Origin: an uncultured Oscillospiraceae bacterium
GTDB lineage: Bacteria; Bacillota; Clostridia; Oscillospirales; Acutalibacteraceae
Length of the DNA stretch: 53,114 nt
NCBI GenBank assembly: GCA_900541905.1
Contig: UQLQ01000012.1
Span: forward strand, 1-53,114
Reading direction: 5' to 3'
This document shows, in pieces, positions 33,698 to 42,153 of this stretch. Below the pieces are notes generated by a model. That model saw only the letters and a list, made by a program, of their open reading frames with translations, ran no database searches and had not been told where the DNA came from. The translations under genes were made by a program, and so were the position numbers. Numbering within the stretch: position 1 is the first letter of the stretch; each line of letters starts with the position of its first letter.

Positions 33698-34690
33698 ATG
33701 GACGCTATATTTAATTTCTTTGGCAGCATTCTCGGTTATATTCTATGGTTCTTTTACTATATTGTAGGAAATTACGGTGTAGCAATTATCTTATTTACAA
33801 TTTTATTTAAGGTGATTCTATTTCCGCTTTCTGTCAAACAGCAAAAGTCCATGGCAGTTACCTCAAGAATTGCTGAAAAACAAAAGGAATTGTCAAAAAA
33901 GTATGCAAATGATAAAAGAAAATATCAGGAAGAAGTACAAAAGCTGTATGCCAAAGAAGGCGCAAAGCCAGGCGGCGGTTGTTTGACTACTCTTTTGCCA
34001 TTTCCACTTATGATTGGTCTTTATTATACGATTTTAAATCCTTTACAGAATGCGCTGCATTTATCAACAGAAGTAATTTCAAATGCAACAAATTTGCTCA
34101 ATCAAATACCAGGCGCAAGTATGAATATAGGTGGACGATTCAGTGAAATGAGTATTATCAGGCATTTTGATGAGTTGTCTCCATATTTAAAAGATATTCT
34201 TGGCGCAGATTATGATAAAGTACAACATTTCAGCCATAGCTTTAATTTCTTAGGTTTGGATTTGTTGGGAACACCTTCTTCATCTCCTTGGTCTTCTATG
34301 TTGTTCCTAATTCCTCTGATTTGTTTATTGGCATCTATCGGTTCTCAAGTTTATATGATGCTGACAAACGAAGCAATGAAAGGTCAGCAAGGTTGTATGA
34401 AATTTGTTATGCTGGCATTACCATTGTTTACTGCTTGGCTTGCATGGACCATGCCGGGTGCAATCGGTTTCTATTGGATTTGCAACACCGTAACTATGTT
34501 TGCACAAACTTTAGTGATTAATTATTTCTTCAGTTCAGGTCATATGGCAGCTAAGGCAGAAGCACGGCATATTGCAAAAATGGAACTGGTGGAAGCCAGT
34601 ATTGTAGAAATTCCGGTTGAGCAACGGAAAAAATTATTTGATAAACGTGAATCAGAGCAAAAACAGAAATCAAATAAAAAGAAAAAATAA
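33698..34690 (+). CDS. yidC: Membrane protein insertase YidC/Oxa1
   Basis: Inserts membrane proteins with or without SecYEG, 330 aa. Five membrane helices are visible (about 8-25, 27-48, 95-115, 202-222 and 235-265), with the cytoplasmic coiled-coil loop around 45-85 (QQKSMAVTSRIAEKQKELSKKY). Unlike the Bacillus SpoIIIJ type, there is no lipoprotein signal and no Cys at the N-terminus, the form common in Clostridia. A basic C-terminal tail (KQKSNKKKK) may contact ribosomes. It is in an operon with yidD and jag. Confidence 0.95.
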   Translation: MDAIFNFFGSILGYILWFFYYIVGNYGVAIILFTILFKVILFPLSVKQQKSMAVTSRIAEKQKELSKKYANDKRKYQEEVQKLYAKEGAKPGGGCLTTLLPFPLMIGLYYTILNPLQNALHLSTEVISNATNLLNQIPGASMNIGGRFSEMSIIRHFDELSPYLKDILGADYDKVQHFSHSFNFLGLDLLGTPSSSPWSSMLFLIPLICLLASIGSQVYMMLTNEAMKGQQGCMKFVMLALPLFTAWLAWTMPGAIGFYWICNTVTMFAQTLVINYFFSSGHMAAKAEARHIAKMELVEASIVEIPVEQRKKLFDKRESEQKQKSNKKKK

Positions 34691-34721
34691 TACATAATTG
34701 CGCGTTTTTGGAGGTGATACT

Positions 34722-35444
34722 GTGTTCAGAGAAGCAATTGCAACAGGTGAAACAGTTGAACAAGCAATTCAAAATGCATGTTCAGAATTAGGAATTGAAT
34801 CCTGTGGTGATAATTTTGAAATTATTGAAATGCCTACGAAAAAAACATTGGGTATTTTTGGGGGTAATCCTGCTAAAGTCAGGGTTTTTGTAAAAGAGAG
34901 TCCTGCTCAGGCTGCAGCTGACTATTTACTGAATATATTGGAACAAATGGGAAATGAAAATGTAACTATTACTATTCAGGAAGAAGAAGGCGGCGCCATG
35001 TTGTGTGTTTCCGGCGGTGATATGGGTTATATGATTGGCCATAGAGGTGAAACATTGGATGCACTTCAATATTTATCAGGGTTAATTGCGAATCAATTGG
35101 AAGACAGTTATTACAGAATTACCATTGATATTGGTAATTATAGAGAAAAAAGACGCGAAACACTTACTGTTTTGGGTACCAAAATGGCAAATAAAGCTGT
35201 AAAAACAGGAAGAAATTATGCACTGGAACCTATGAATCCTTATGAAAGAAGAATTATTCATGCGGCAGTACAGGGAGTAGAAGGTGCAAAATCTTGGTCT
35301 GAAGGGGAAGATTTGAATCGTCACATTATCATCGGACCCGAAGGCGGAGAGCGTGTCTTCCCTAAAAAACGTTATCATAATAAAGGAAAAAATCCATACA
35401 CAAAAAAACAAAAATATGATAACACTACACCTAGACATAATTAG
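34722..35444 (+). CDS. jag: RNA-binding protein Jag/KhpB
   Basis: A 240-aa protein with an N-terminal Jag-N domain (about 1-55, ending near KKTLGIFGGNPAKVRV), a KH domain (about 80-150, GYMIGHRGETLDALQYL) and an R3H domain (about 155-220, MNPYERRIIHAAVQ). I chose GTG at 34722, which has GGAGG 7 bases upstream; the TTG at 34698 would put that signal inside the gene. In related species KhpB binds RNA together with KhpA and affects cell division and elongation. It is the last gene of the operon, followed by a terminator. Confidence 0.94.
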   Translation: MFREAIATGETVEQAIQNACSELGIESCGDNFEIIEMPTKKTLGIFGGNPAKVRVFVKESPAQAAADYLLNILEQMGNENVTITIQEEEGGAMLCVSGGDMGYMIGHRGETLDALQYLSGLIANQLEDSYYRITIDIGNYREKRRETLTVLGTKMANKAVKTGRNYALEPMNPYERRIIHAAVQGVEGAKSWSEGEDLNRHIIIGPEGGERVFPKKRYHNKGKNPYTKKQKYDNTTPRHN

Positions 35445-35491
35445 ATAAAGTACAATCATTTTATATTATGACGGCCTAAAAGGTACGTTCT

Positions 35492-35529
35492 AAAAAGTTG
35501 GGTACCGTAATGGTTTTCCCAACTTTTTT
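35492..35529 (+). terminator. Terminator of the rpmH-jag operon
   Basis: AAAAAGTTGGG pairs with CCCAACTTTTTT across a 15-base loop. Confidence 0.85.
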
Positions 35530-35554
35530 ATTTATGAAAAAAAGGATGCTTATT

Positions 35555-36967
35555 ATGGAACAAATGCCATTAAAACAAAAGAAAATTGGAACTACCATTG
35601 CGGCAATCTCTACGGCACAGGGAGCAGGAGGTGTAGGTATGATTCGTATCTCCGGTGAACATGCCAGAGAAATTGCAGATCGAGTATTCATATCTCCTCA
35701 TGGAAAAAAAATTGTACATGCAAAGGGATATACAGCTTTATACGGTAATGTACATAAACCGTGTGAAGAAGGGGAGAAACCTGAAATTTTAGATGAAGCA
35801 ATTGCTTTGATTTTTTCCGGTCCTGCCAGTTTTACAGGTGAGGATGTGGTAGAATTATCTTGTCATGGTGGTCTTACCATTATGAAGAGTGTATTGCGCG
35901 CTGTTTTTGAAGCAGGTGCTGTACCTGCACAGCCGGGAGAATTTACAAAACGTGCTTTTTTAAATGGAAAACTTGGATTAACAGAAGCAGAATCTGTGAT
36001 GCAATTAATTTCTGCACAAGGAGAACAGGCAGTAAAAGTGGCATTGGCAGGTCATCAGGGTGTTTTGGAAAAGAAAATTATTCATATTCGTGAAATGTTA
36101 ATTACTGCTGCCGCTCATTTGTCTGCTTGGGCTGATTATCCGGAAGATGATATTCCACAACTTCGGCCTGAAGTGTTGAAAGATAATTTATATCAGGCAA
36201 ATGAGCAAATTGAGCAGCTTCTTTCTCAGTTTGATGCAGGAAAAGCAATTAGAGAAGGAGTGAATACTGTCATTGCCGGAAGACCCAATGTAGGAAAATC
36301 TACATTAATGAATTTACTGTCCGGCTGTGAGCGTTCTATTGTTACTCAGTTTGCAGGTACAACCAGAGATATTGTAGAAGAAACAGTTTTGCTTGGAGAT
36401 GTGCCGTTATGTTTGGCAGATACAGCAGGAATTCATCAGACGAATGACCCTGTAGAGAGCATTGGTGTAGATAAGGCAAAAGATAGGGTGAAAACAGCGG
36501 AACTGGTATTTGCCGTTTTTGATTCTTCTCGTGAATTAAGTCAGGAAGACAAGATGTTAATGGAAGAATTACAAGAAGTACCCACAGTTGCAATTGTAAA
36601 TAAAAGTGATTTACAAACGGTGGCAGATTTGGATTATATCAAAGAAAAATTTAGTCATGTCGTTTTTATCTCAGCGATTTCAGGTGACGGATTAAAACAA
36701 TTGGAAGAATCTGTTTCTGATGTGCTTCAAACTGCAAAATTAAATCCGTCTGACGGTATTTTATCCACAGAGCGTCAACGCGATGCTGCGCAGCAGGCAA
36801 AAGAATCTTTAGCAGAGGCTATTTATGCGTTAGAAAGCGGTATGACTTTGGATGCAGTTACAGTTTCTATTGAAGGAGCAATCTCTGCACTATTGGAATT
36901 AACAGGGGAGCGTGCGACGGAAGCTGTAGTAGATTCTGTATTTGCTCAGTTCTGTGTGGGTAAATAA
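35555..36967 (+). CDS. mnmE: tRNA modification GTPase MnmE
   Basis: With MnmG it adds the carboxymethylaminomethyl group to the wobble uridine of several tRNAs. It is 470 aa from the ATG at 35555 (AAAAGGA upstream); the open frame before it overlaps the previous terminator. The G domain includes GRPNVGKST (G1), TTRD (G2), DTAGI (G3) and NKSD (G4). The C-terminal CVGK carries the cysteine conserved in the family. Its usual partner mnmG lies 3.2 kb downstream, beyond an inserted segment. Confidence 0.97.
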   Translation: MEQMPLKQKKIGTTIAAISTAQGAGGVGMIRISGEHAREIADRVFISPHGKKIVHAKGYTALYGNVHKPCEEGEKPEILDEAIALIFSGPASFTGEDVVELSCHGGLTIMKSVLRAVFEAGAVPAQPGEFTKRAFLNGKLGLTEAESVMQLISAQGEQAVKVALAGHQGVLEKKIIHIREMLITAAAHLSAWADYPEDDIPQLRPEVLKDNLYQANEQIEQLLSQFDAGKAIREGVNTVIAGRPNVGKSTLMNLLSGCERSIVTQFAGTTRDIVEETVLLGDVPLCLADTAGIHQTNDPVESIGVDKAKDRVKTAELVFAVFDSSRELSQEDKMLMEELQEVPTVAIVNKSDLQTVADLDYIKEKFSHVVFISAISGDGLKQLEESVSDVLQTAKLNPSDGILSTERQRDAAQQAKESLAEAIYALESGMTLDAVTVSIEGAISALLELTGERATEAVVDSVFAQFCVGK

Positions 36968-37009
36968 TGATTTGTTTTTTATAACAGTAATTTGTGGAGA
37001 GAAAATAAG

Positions 37010-37204
37010 ATGAGAGATTGTATTAGATGTGGATCTGAAATGATGGAAGATTTAGATATTAAGGTAGATATGCAAGGTTATGGTATTCGAATTACGAAAT
37101 TAGGTATTTTTTCAGGTACCATTGAAAAACCGAAAGCAGCTGTTTGTCCTAAATGTGGTGAAATTTCTCTATATATAGAAAATGTTGAAACGCTTATTAA
37201 GTAG
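37010..37204 (+). CDS. Small zinc-ribbon protein
   Basis: A 64-aa protein with two CxxC knuckles, CIRC (4-7) and CPKC (47-50), framing a beta-rich middle. It is probably a zinc ribbon that binds nucleic acid or serves as an adaptor. The ATG at 37010 has GGAG 10 bases upstream; an in-frame TTG at 36992 is less likely. It lies 42 bases after mnmE and may be co-transcribed with it; a terminator follows. No family name is recognised. Confidence 0.7.
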   Translation: MRDCIRCGSEMMEDLDIKVDMQGYGIRITKLGIFSGTIEKPKAAVCPKCGEISLYIENVETLIK

Positions 37205-37221
37205 AATTTCATTGTAAAAAT

Positions 37222-37254
37222 AAAAAGATGCAGTTATACTGCATCTTTTTATTT
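37222..37254 (+). terminator. Terminator after the zinc-ribbon gene
   Basis: AAAAAGATGCAG pairs with CTGCATCTTTTT across a 5-base loop. Confidence 0.9.
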
Positions 37255-37336
37255 TTACAAGATTTTTTTATTTTAATATGTCTAAATTTTATTGTTATTT
37301 TTTTGACAAAATAATATTATTTGTATATTTTTTATC

Positions 37337-37391
37337 AAAGTTAGTTAACTTTTTAATTATTATTGACATAAATGTCTTTAATTATTATTAT
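37337..37391 (+). promoter_or_regulatory. Promoter with two palindromes for the SDR-MFS operon
   Basis: TTGACA (37363-37368), 17 bases, TATTAT (37386-37391). Two perfect inverted repeats flank or overlap it: AAAGTTA-gt-TAACTTT (37337-37352), just upstream of the -35, and GACATAAATGTC (37365-37376), over the -35 and spacer. These suggest one activator and one repressor site, or one regulator at two sites. No dedicated regulator gene is adjacent. Confidence 0.75.
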
Positions 37392-37429
37392 AAAAATAGA
37401 CATTATGAAATAGATGGGAGACATTGTTT

Positions 37430-38233
37430 ATGAATAGATTAAAAGATAAAGTAGCAATTATAACAGGCGGAGCCTCCGGCATTGGAGAAGCAACAGCAAT
37501 ATTAATGGCACAAGAAGGTGCCAGCGTAATGATTGGCGATTATAATTTAGAACAAGCAAATGCTGTAGCTGAAAAAATTAATAAAAACGGCGGAACAGCA
37601 AGCGCAATGTTCTTAAATGCTTTGGAGAAAGAATCTATTAAAAATTTAATTGATCAAACCGTTCAAACATATGGAAAATTAGATATCATTCATAACAATG
37701 TAGGGGGAACAAATCCTCAAGCAGATTTAGATATTGTAAACATGGATGAAAAAGAATGGCACAGAGGATTTCAATTAAATATAGACAGCGTAATGTATGG
37801 TTGCAGATACGCAATTCCGTATATGCAAAAAAATGGAGGCGGTTCCATTATCAATACTACTTCTATGGCAGCATTTAACGGAGATTTTATGAGAACCACT
37901 TATGGTTCCAGTAAGGCAGGAGTTGTTTCTTTAACCAGATATGTAGCTGCTCAGTATGGTAAACAAAATATTCGTTGCAATGCAGTTGCTCCCGGTTTAA
38001 TTATGACTCCTGCAGCAATTCATCATGTACCTGACTTTATGAAAGAGCTATTTCTAAAATTTAATGCGTTACCATATCATGGAGAGCCAAATGATATTGC
38101 CTATACCGTATTATTTTTAGCAAGTGATGAATCTAAATTTATTACAGGTCAAACCATAGAGGTAGAGGGCGGTCATTATATTAATAATCCAACAGCTCCT
38201 GATATGGTTGCTTTTGCTCAAGCACAACAATAA
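37430..38233 (+). CDS. SDR-family NAD(P)-dependent oxidoreductase
   Basis: A classical short-chain dehydrogenase of 267 aa. The cofactor loop TGGASGIG lies at 12-19, with Asp37 at the end of the second strand, favouring NAD over NADP. The NNAG motif appears as NNVG (89-92). The catalytic triad is Ser145, Tyr158 and Lys162. The C-terminal GxTIEVEGG is typical. I chose ATG 37430, with GGGAG 9 bases upstream. It pairs with the MFS gene 32 bases downstream, so the enzyme may act on the molecule that the transporter imports or exports. The substrate is unknown; a hydroxysteroid or a hydroxy acid is possible but not shown. Confidence 0.88.
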   Translation: MNRLKDKVAIITGGASGIGEATAILMAQEGASVMIGDYNLEQANAVAEKINKNGGTASAMFLNALEKESIKNLIDQTVQTYGKLDIIHNNVGGTNPQADLDIVNMDEKEWHRGFQLNIDSVMYGCRYAIPYMQKNGGGSIINTTSMAAFNGDFMRTTYGSSKAGVVSLTRYVAAQYGKQNIRCNAVAPGLIMTPAAIHHVPDFMKELFLKFNALPYHGEPNDIAYTVLFLASDESKFITGQTIEVEGGHYINNPTAPDMVAFAQAQQ

Positions 38234-38265
38234 ATTTAAAACGTATATAGAAAAAGGTGGCGAAT

Positions 38266-39600
38266 ATGGAACAAACAAAACAAAGAAAATGGCATTATGC
38301 ATTTTTTATCTTAATTATGACAGGCTTGCTGTTGGGATTTTCCAGAGGCGGACTTATGAACAGCGGCGGTTTATTTTTGACTCCCGTTGCAAATGATTTA
38401 AATGTAAATATGGGAGTGCTGACAATATATTTTAGTATTTCTTCTCTGGTGTTAATGTTAGCATTGCCTATATTGGGAAGATTTATTGGTAAACTCAATA
38501 TTAAGACGTTGATTATTGCTTCTGTTATTCTGCAAGGCGGAATATTTGCATGCTTTGGTTTACTTTCCAATGTATGGGGATTTTATATATTATCCATTCC
38601 AATGGCAATTGGAACTGCAATTCCGTGTCATATTCTGGGACCTGTTATTGTAAACAGCTGGTTTAAGAAAAATACTGGATTGGCTATGGGTGTTATGATG
38701 GCTATTTCAGGTGGTGTTTCTGCTATCTTGCAGCCTCAGATTACATCTTTAATTGTGAATGTAGGTTGGAGAAATGCTTATTGGATTACAGGTATTATCG
38801 GCGTAGCAGTTGTAGCAATCATCGCGCTTTTATTTATCCGTTTGCCCGGCAAAAAAGGCGCTCTTCCTTATGGAGTGCAAGCAGTTGTTGAACAGGGAAA
38901 TCAAAATGCTTCTGAACAACAAAATCCCCATGTAGAAGAAGGTATTAGCGTAAAATCTGCAAAGAAATCAATTTCCCTTTATGCATTGGTTATCTTTATG
39001 TTGCTTTTGACAGCAATTGCAAGTTTTTCTCAGTTGATTTCTTCATTTGTGGTTTCTAACGGATTTGACCTTTCATTTGGTGGTACCTCTATGAGTCTAC
39101 AAATGATTGGCGCATTGATTGGTGCATTGTTCTTCGGAGCATTAAGTGATAAAATAGGCGCTAAAATATCAGTTCTGATTGCCTTGTCTTTTGGTGTGGC
39201 AGCATTTACTTTATTATTGATTGCCCCTACAAGTTCGGTAATGGTTATGATTTCCATGGTTCTGTTTGGATTTATGACAGCATCTATGGGAACGATGGGA
39301 CCATTATTGGTAAGTGATGTGTTTGGCAGAAAAAATTATGCGGCAATTTATTCAATTGTTGCTATGGGATTGGCAATCGGCAGTATGATTGGTACACCGT
39401 TATTCGGATTTTTGTACTCTGCATTTAACAGCTATATTCCTGTTATTGTTTTATTGTTAGCTATGATTGGACTGTGTGCAGGAATGATTTTCATTGCATA
39501 TGCCTTTAAGAAACATATGTGGAAAAAAGAAGCACAATTAGAAGAAAAAGAACAAGTGTTAAGTGAACCTATGATTTTAAATCCGGAAATGGCTGAATAA
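38266..39600 (+). CDS. MFS transporter, OFA-like
   Basis: A 444-aa permease with twelve predicted membrane helices and a central cytoplasmic loop (about 195-235) rich in Gln and Glu. The N-terminal half (MTGLLLGFSRGGLMNSGGLFLTPVA) and WFKKNTGLAMGVMMAISGGVS resemble oxalate/formate antiporter and monocarboxylate-type MFS proteins. AAAGGTGG precedes the ATG at 38266. It forms an operon with the SDR gene and is followed by a strong terminator. It may carry the carboxylate substrate or product of that enzyme; the compound is unknown. Confidence 0.88.
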   Translation: MEQTKQRKWHYAFFILIMTGLLLGFSRGGLMNSGGLFLTPVANDLNVNMGVLTIYFSISSLVLMLALPILGRFIGKLNIKTLIIASVILQGGIFACFGLLSNVWGFYILSIPMAIGTAIPCHILGPVIVNSWFKKNTGLAMGVMMAISGGVSAILQPQITSLIVNVGWRNAYWITGIIGVAVVAIIALLFIRLPGKKGALPYGVQAVVEQGNQNASEQQNPHVEEGISVKSAKKSISLYALVIFMLLLTAIASFSQLISSFVVSNGFDLSFGGTSMSLQMIGALIGALFFGALSDKIGAKISVLIALSFGVAAFTLLLIAPTSSVMVMISMVLFGFMTASMGTMGPLLVSDVFGRKNYAAIYSIVAMGLAIGSMIGTPLFGFLYSAFNSYIPVIVLLLAMIGLCAGMIFIAYAFKKHMWKKEAQLEEKEQVLSEPMILNPEMAE

Positions 39601-39603
39601 TAC

Positions 39604-39640
39604 AAACCCCTTAAAGTAAATCACTTTAAGGGGTTTTCTA
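39604..39640 (+). terminator. Terminator of the SDR-MFS operon
   Basis: AACCCCTTAAAGT pairs with ACTTTAAGGGGTT, followed by a T-rich run. Confidence 0.92.
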
Positions 39641-39673
39641 TTTTAAGACATGGTTTGTTTCATAGAAATCTGG

Positions 39674-39695
39674 ATATATTTCCATGGAAATATAT
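39674..39695. promoter_or_regulatory. Perfect 22-bp palindrome resembling a Noc-binding site
   Basis: The 22 bases are a perfect palindrome centred on CCATGG, with core TATTTCCATGGAAATA as at 10905-10920. It lies in a gene-free interval, 4.3 kb from the noc gene. It differs from the known Noc site only at the central dinucleotide. Function is inferred. Confidence 0.45.
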
Positions 39696-39769
39696 AGTTT
39701 AATTTTGCAGTGTTATACCAAAATTTGAAAGAATACAAAATATTGTTTGATGGATTATGAACATGAATC

Positions 39770-40155
39770 AATAATAAAGAAGGATATAGAATGATTTATG
39801 CTTGTATACAACAACCTCAAAAAAATTGGAGAGAAACTCCTTCAAATTCCAAAATTTTGGTTATTGACAAGAACGTTTTAACATTTAGAAGTAAGGAATT
39901 GCGAAGCAATTTCTTTTATGTTATAAAGACCCCATAACAGAGACAAAACAAATATGGAAAGGAACATCTTTCCATATTCAAAATTTTGACTGTTATGAGA
40001 ACGTTTTAGCAAAAAGAGGTAAAAAATTGTAAGGCAATTTTTTCTATGCTATAACAACCTAGCAACAAGTACAAAATCAAAGATTTTGATTGTTGACTAG
40101 AACGTTTTAACGTTTATAGGATAGAAATTGCACAGCAATTTCTTTTATGTTATAA
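39770..40155 (+). repeat. Tandem array of two-hairpin structured repeats upstream of mnmG
   Basis: Three full units and a partial one. The first stem of each unit is GTTTTAACAT/ATGTTATAA (39875 and 39918), GTTTTAGCA/TGCTATAAC (40003 and 40047), and GTTTTAACGT/ATGTTATA (40104 and 40147). Inside each sits a small hairpin whose sequence changes but still pairs. Between units a second stem forms (39931-39940 with 39990-39999; 40059-40067 with 40091-40100). Start spacings are 128 and 101 bases; the shorter unit lacks the inner hairpin of its spacer (39952-39977). Inverted copies lie at 1-172. No reading frame runs through it. Function unknown. Confidence 0.85.
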
Positions 40156-40196
40156 TATTTCAATATAAATTTACAAGTTTAGAGGAGGCTCTCCAT

Positions 40197-42062
40197 TTGA
40201 ATTATCATGCCGGAACTTACGATGTTATCGTAATAGGTGCAGGTCATGCAGGTATTGAAGCAGCGCTTGCTTCTGCACGACTTGGCTGTAAAACAGTTAT
40301 TTTTACAATCAATATGGACGCTGTAGGCAACTGCCCATGCAATCCGTCCATCGGCGGTACTGCAAAAGGTCATTTGGTACGTGAAATAGATGCCCTTGGA
40401 GGCGAAATGGGTCGCACTGCAGATGCCTCTTTTATTCAAAGCCGTATGCTAAATTTAGGAAAAGGCCCTGCTGTTCATTCCTTACGTGCGCAAATCGACC
40501 GCAGAGAATACAGCAAGATTATGAAGCATAAATTAGAACTGCAAGAGAATCTTCATTTGAAACAAGCGGAAATTATATCTATTGATAAAAACGAAGATGG
40601 TACTTGGCAGGCTGTTACCCAAATGAATGCGGTATATCAGTCAAAAGCAATCATCATTGCAACAGGCACCTTTTTGGGCGGCAGAATTTATGTAGGTGAA
40701 GTAAGCTATGCCGGTGGACCTGATGGATTATTTCCTGCAAATCAATTGGGAGATTCTTTAAAGCATTTAGGATTGCGTTTACGCAGGTTTAAAACAGGAA
40801 CTCCGGCCAGAGTGTTGCGTTCCAGTATTGATTTTACAAATTTGGAAGAACAACATGGAGATGAGCCGGTGGTACCGTTTTCTTATGATACATTGGAGCC
40901 GGGAGAAAATAAAGTAACTTGCCATGTAGCTTGGACAAATGAAGATACCAAAAAAGTAATTTTAGAGAATATTCATCGTTCTCCACTTTACAGTGGTCAG
41001 ATTGAAGGGGTAGGACCAAGATATTGTCCAAGTTTAGAGGATAAAATTGTACGTTTTGCAGATAAGGAACGTCACCAAGTATTTATAGAACCTTGTGGTT
41101 TGGATACAGAAGAAATGTATCTGCAGGGAATGTCTTCTTCGTTGCCGGAAGAAGTACAATTGGCTTTTTATCGCACTGTAAAAGGGTTGGAACATGTTGA
41201 GATTATGCGATGTGCATATGCGATAGAATATGACTGTGTAGACCCGTTACAAATGGAAGCAACTTTGGAGTTTCAAGATATTCCTGGATTATATGGTGCA
41301 GGACAGTTTAACGGAAGCTCCGGATATGAAGAGGCTGCCGCACAAGGTTTGATAGCAGGAATCAATGCTGCTCATAAGATTCAAGGGAGAGAACCGTTTG
41401 TTTTGGATAGAGCTTCTTCCTATATTGGCACATTAATTGATGATTTAATTACAAAGGGAGTAACAGATCCTTATCGTATGATGACTTCCCGTTCAGAATA
41501 TCGTTTGGTATTGCGCCAGGATAATGCTGATGAAAGATTGACGCCAAAAGGAAGAGAGATTGGTTTGATTGGAGATGACCGATGGAATCGTTTCATAGAA
41601 AAACAACACCAAAAAGAACAGGAATATGCCCGTGCGAAAAAAACAGTTATTTCTCCGACTGAAAAAGTAAATGATATTTTGATTGCATGCGGCACCACAC
41701 CAATCCAAACAGGGACAAAATTAATTGATTTGATTCGCCGCCCCCAATTAAATTATGAAGTGTTAACAGAAGTCGATCCAGAACGTCCGGACTATCCAAA
41801 AGCTGTGTTTGAGGGCGCAGAAATTGAAATGAAATATGATGGTTACATCAAACGACAAAAAGCAGATATTGAAGAAATGCGCCGATTGGAGCAAAAGGTT
41901 CTGCCCAAAGATGTCAATTATCACGAATTGATTGGTTTGAGAAAAGAAGCTCAAGAAAAATTACAACAGGTGAAACCTGCAAATATTGGCCAGGCATCTC
42001 GTATTTCGGGTGTCAGTCCCGCAGATATATCTGTTTTACTGATTTGGTTAAGCAAATTATAA
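40197..42062 (+). CDS. mnmG: tRNA uridine-5-carboxymethylaminomethyl(34) synthesis enzyme MnmG
   Basis: The FAD-dependent partner of MnmE in wobble-uridine modification, 621 aa. The N-terminal dinucleotide fold has VIGAGHAGIEAA, followed by GGTAKGHLVREIDALGG. The C-terminal helical region ends in RISGVSPADISVLLIWL. I placed the start at TTG 40197, with GAGGAGG 6 bases upstream; the open frame from 40128 runs into the repeat array and has no ribosome-binding site. The last repeat unit ends about 40 bases before this start, so the array forms the mnmG upstream region. Confidence 0.96.
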   Translation: MNYHAGTYDVIVIGAGHAGIEAALASARLGCKTVIFTINMDAVGNCPCNPSIGGTAKGHLVREIDALGGEMGRTADASFIQSRMLNLGKGPAVHSLRAQIDRREYSKIMKHKLELQENLHLKQAEIISIDKNEDGTWQAVTQMNAVYQSKAIIIATGTFLGGRIYVGEVSYAGGPDGLFPANQLGDSLKHLGLRLRRFKTGTPARVLRSSIDFTNLEEQHGDEPVVPFSYDTLEPGENKVTCHVAWTNEDTKKVILENIHRSPLYSGQIEGVGPRYCPSLEDKIVRFADKERHQVFIEPCGLDTEEMYLQGMSSSLPEEVQLAFYRTVKGLEHVEIMRCAYAIEYDCVDPLQMEATLEFQDIPGLYGAGQFNGSSGYEEAAAQGLIAGINAAHKIQGREPFVLDRASSYIGTLIDDLITKGVTDPYRMMTSRSEYRLVLRQDNADERLTPKGREIGLIGDDRWNRFIEKQHQKEQEYARAKKTVISPTEKVNDILIACGTTPIQTGTKLIDLIRRPQLNYEVLTEVDPERPDYPKAVFEGAEIEMKYDGYIKRQKADIEEMRRLEQKVLPKDVNYHELIGLRKEAQEKLQQVKPANIGQASRISGVSPADISVLLIWLSKL

Positions 42063-42153
42063 TATTGTATAGAAGGCAAGCAACGAGCGTATACTAGATT
42101 CTTGGAGACATTTCGTACATAATAAAGTGCCATTTCCGAGAGGAGGGAAACCC

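Noticed and set aside
37422..39600. Bile-acid inducible operon
   Set aside because: The SDR-MFS pair is only superficially similar to bile-acid genes. No other bai-type gene is present, and the SDR sequence does not show a specific match by eye.
39770..40155. CRISPR array
   Set aside because: The units are 101-128 bases long, the repeated parts vary in sequence and the spacers are homologous to each other. No cas genes are in the window.
40128..40196. N-terminal extension of MnmG
   Set aside because: These 23 codons run through the last repeat unit and lack a ribosome-binding site; TTG 40197 has a perfect one.
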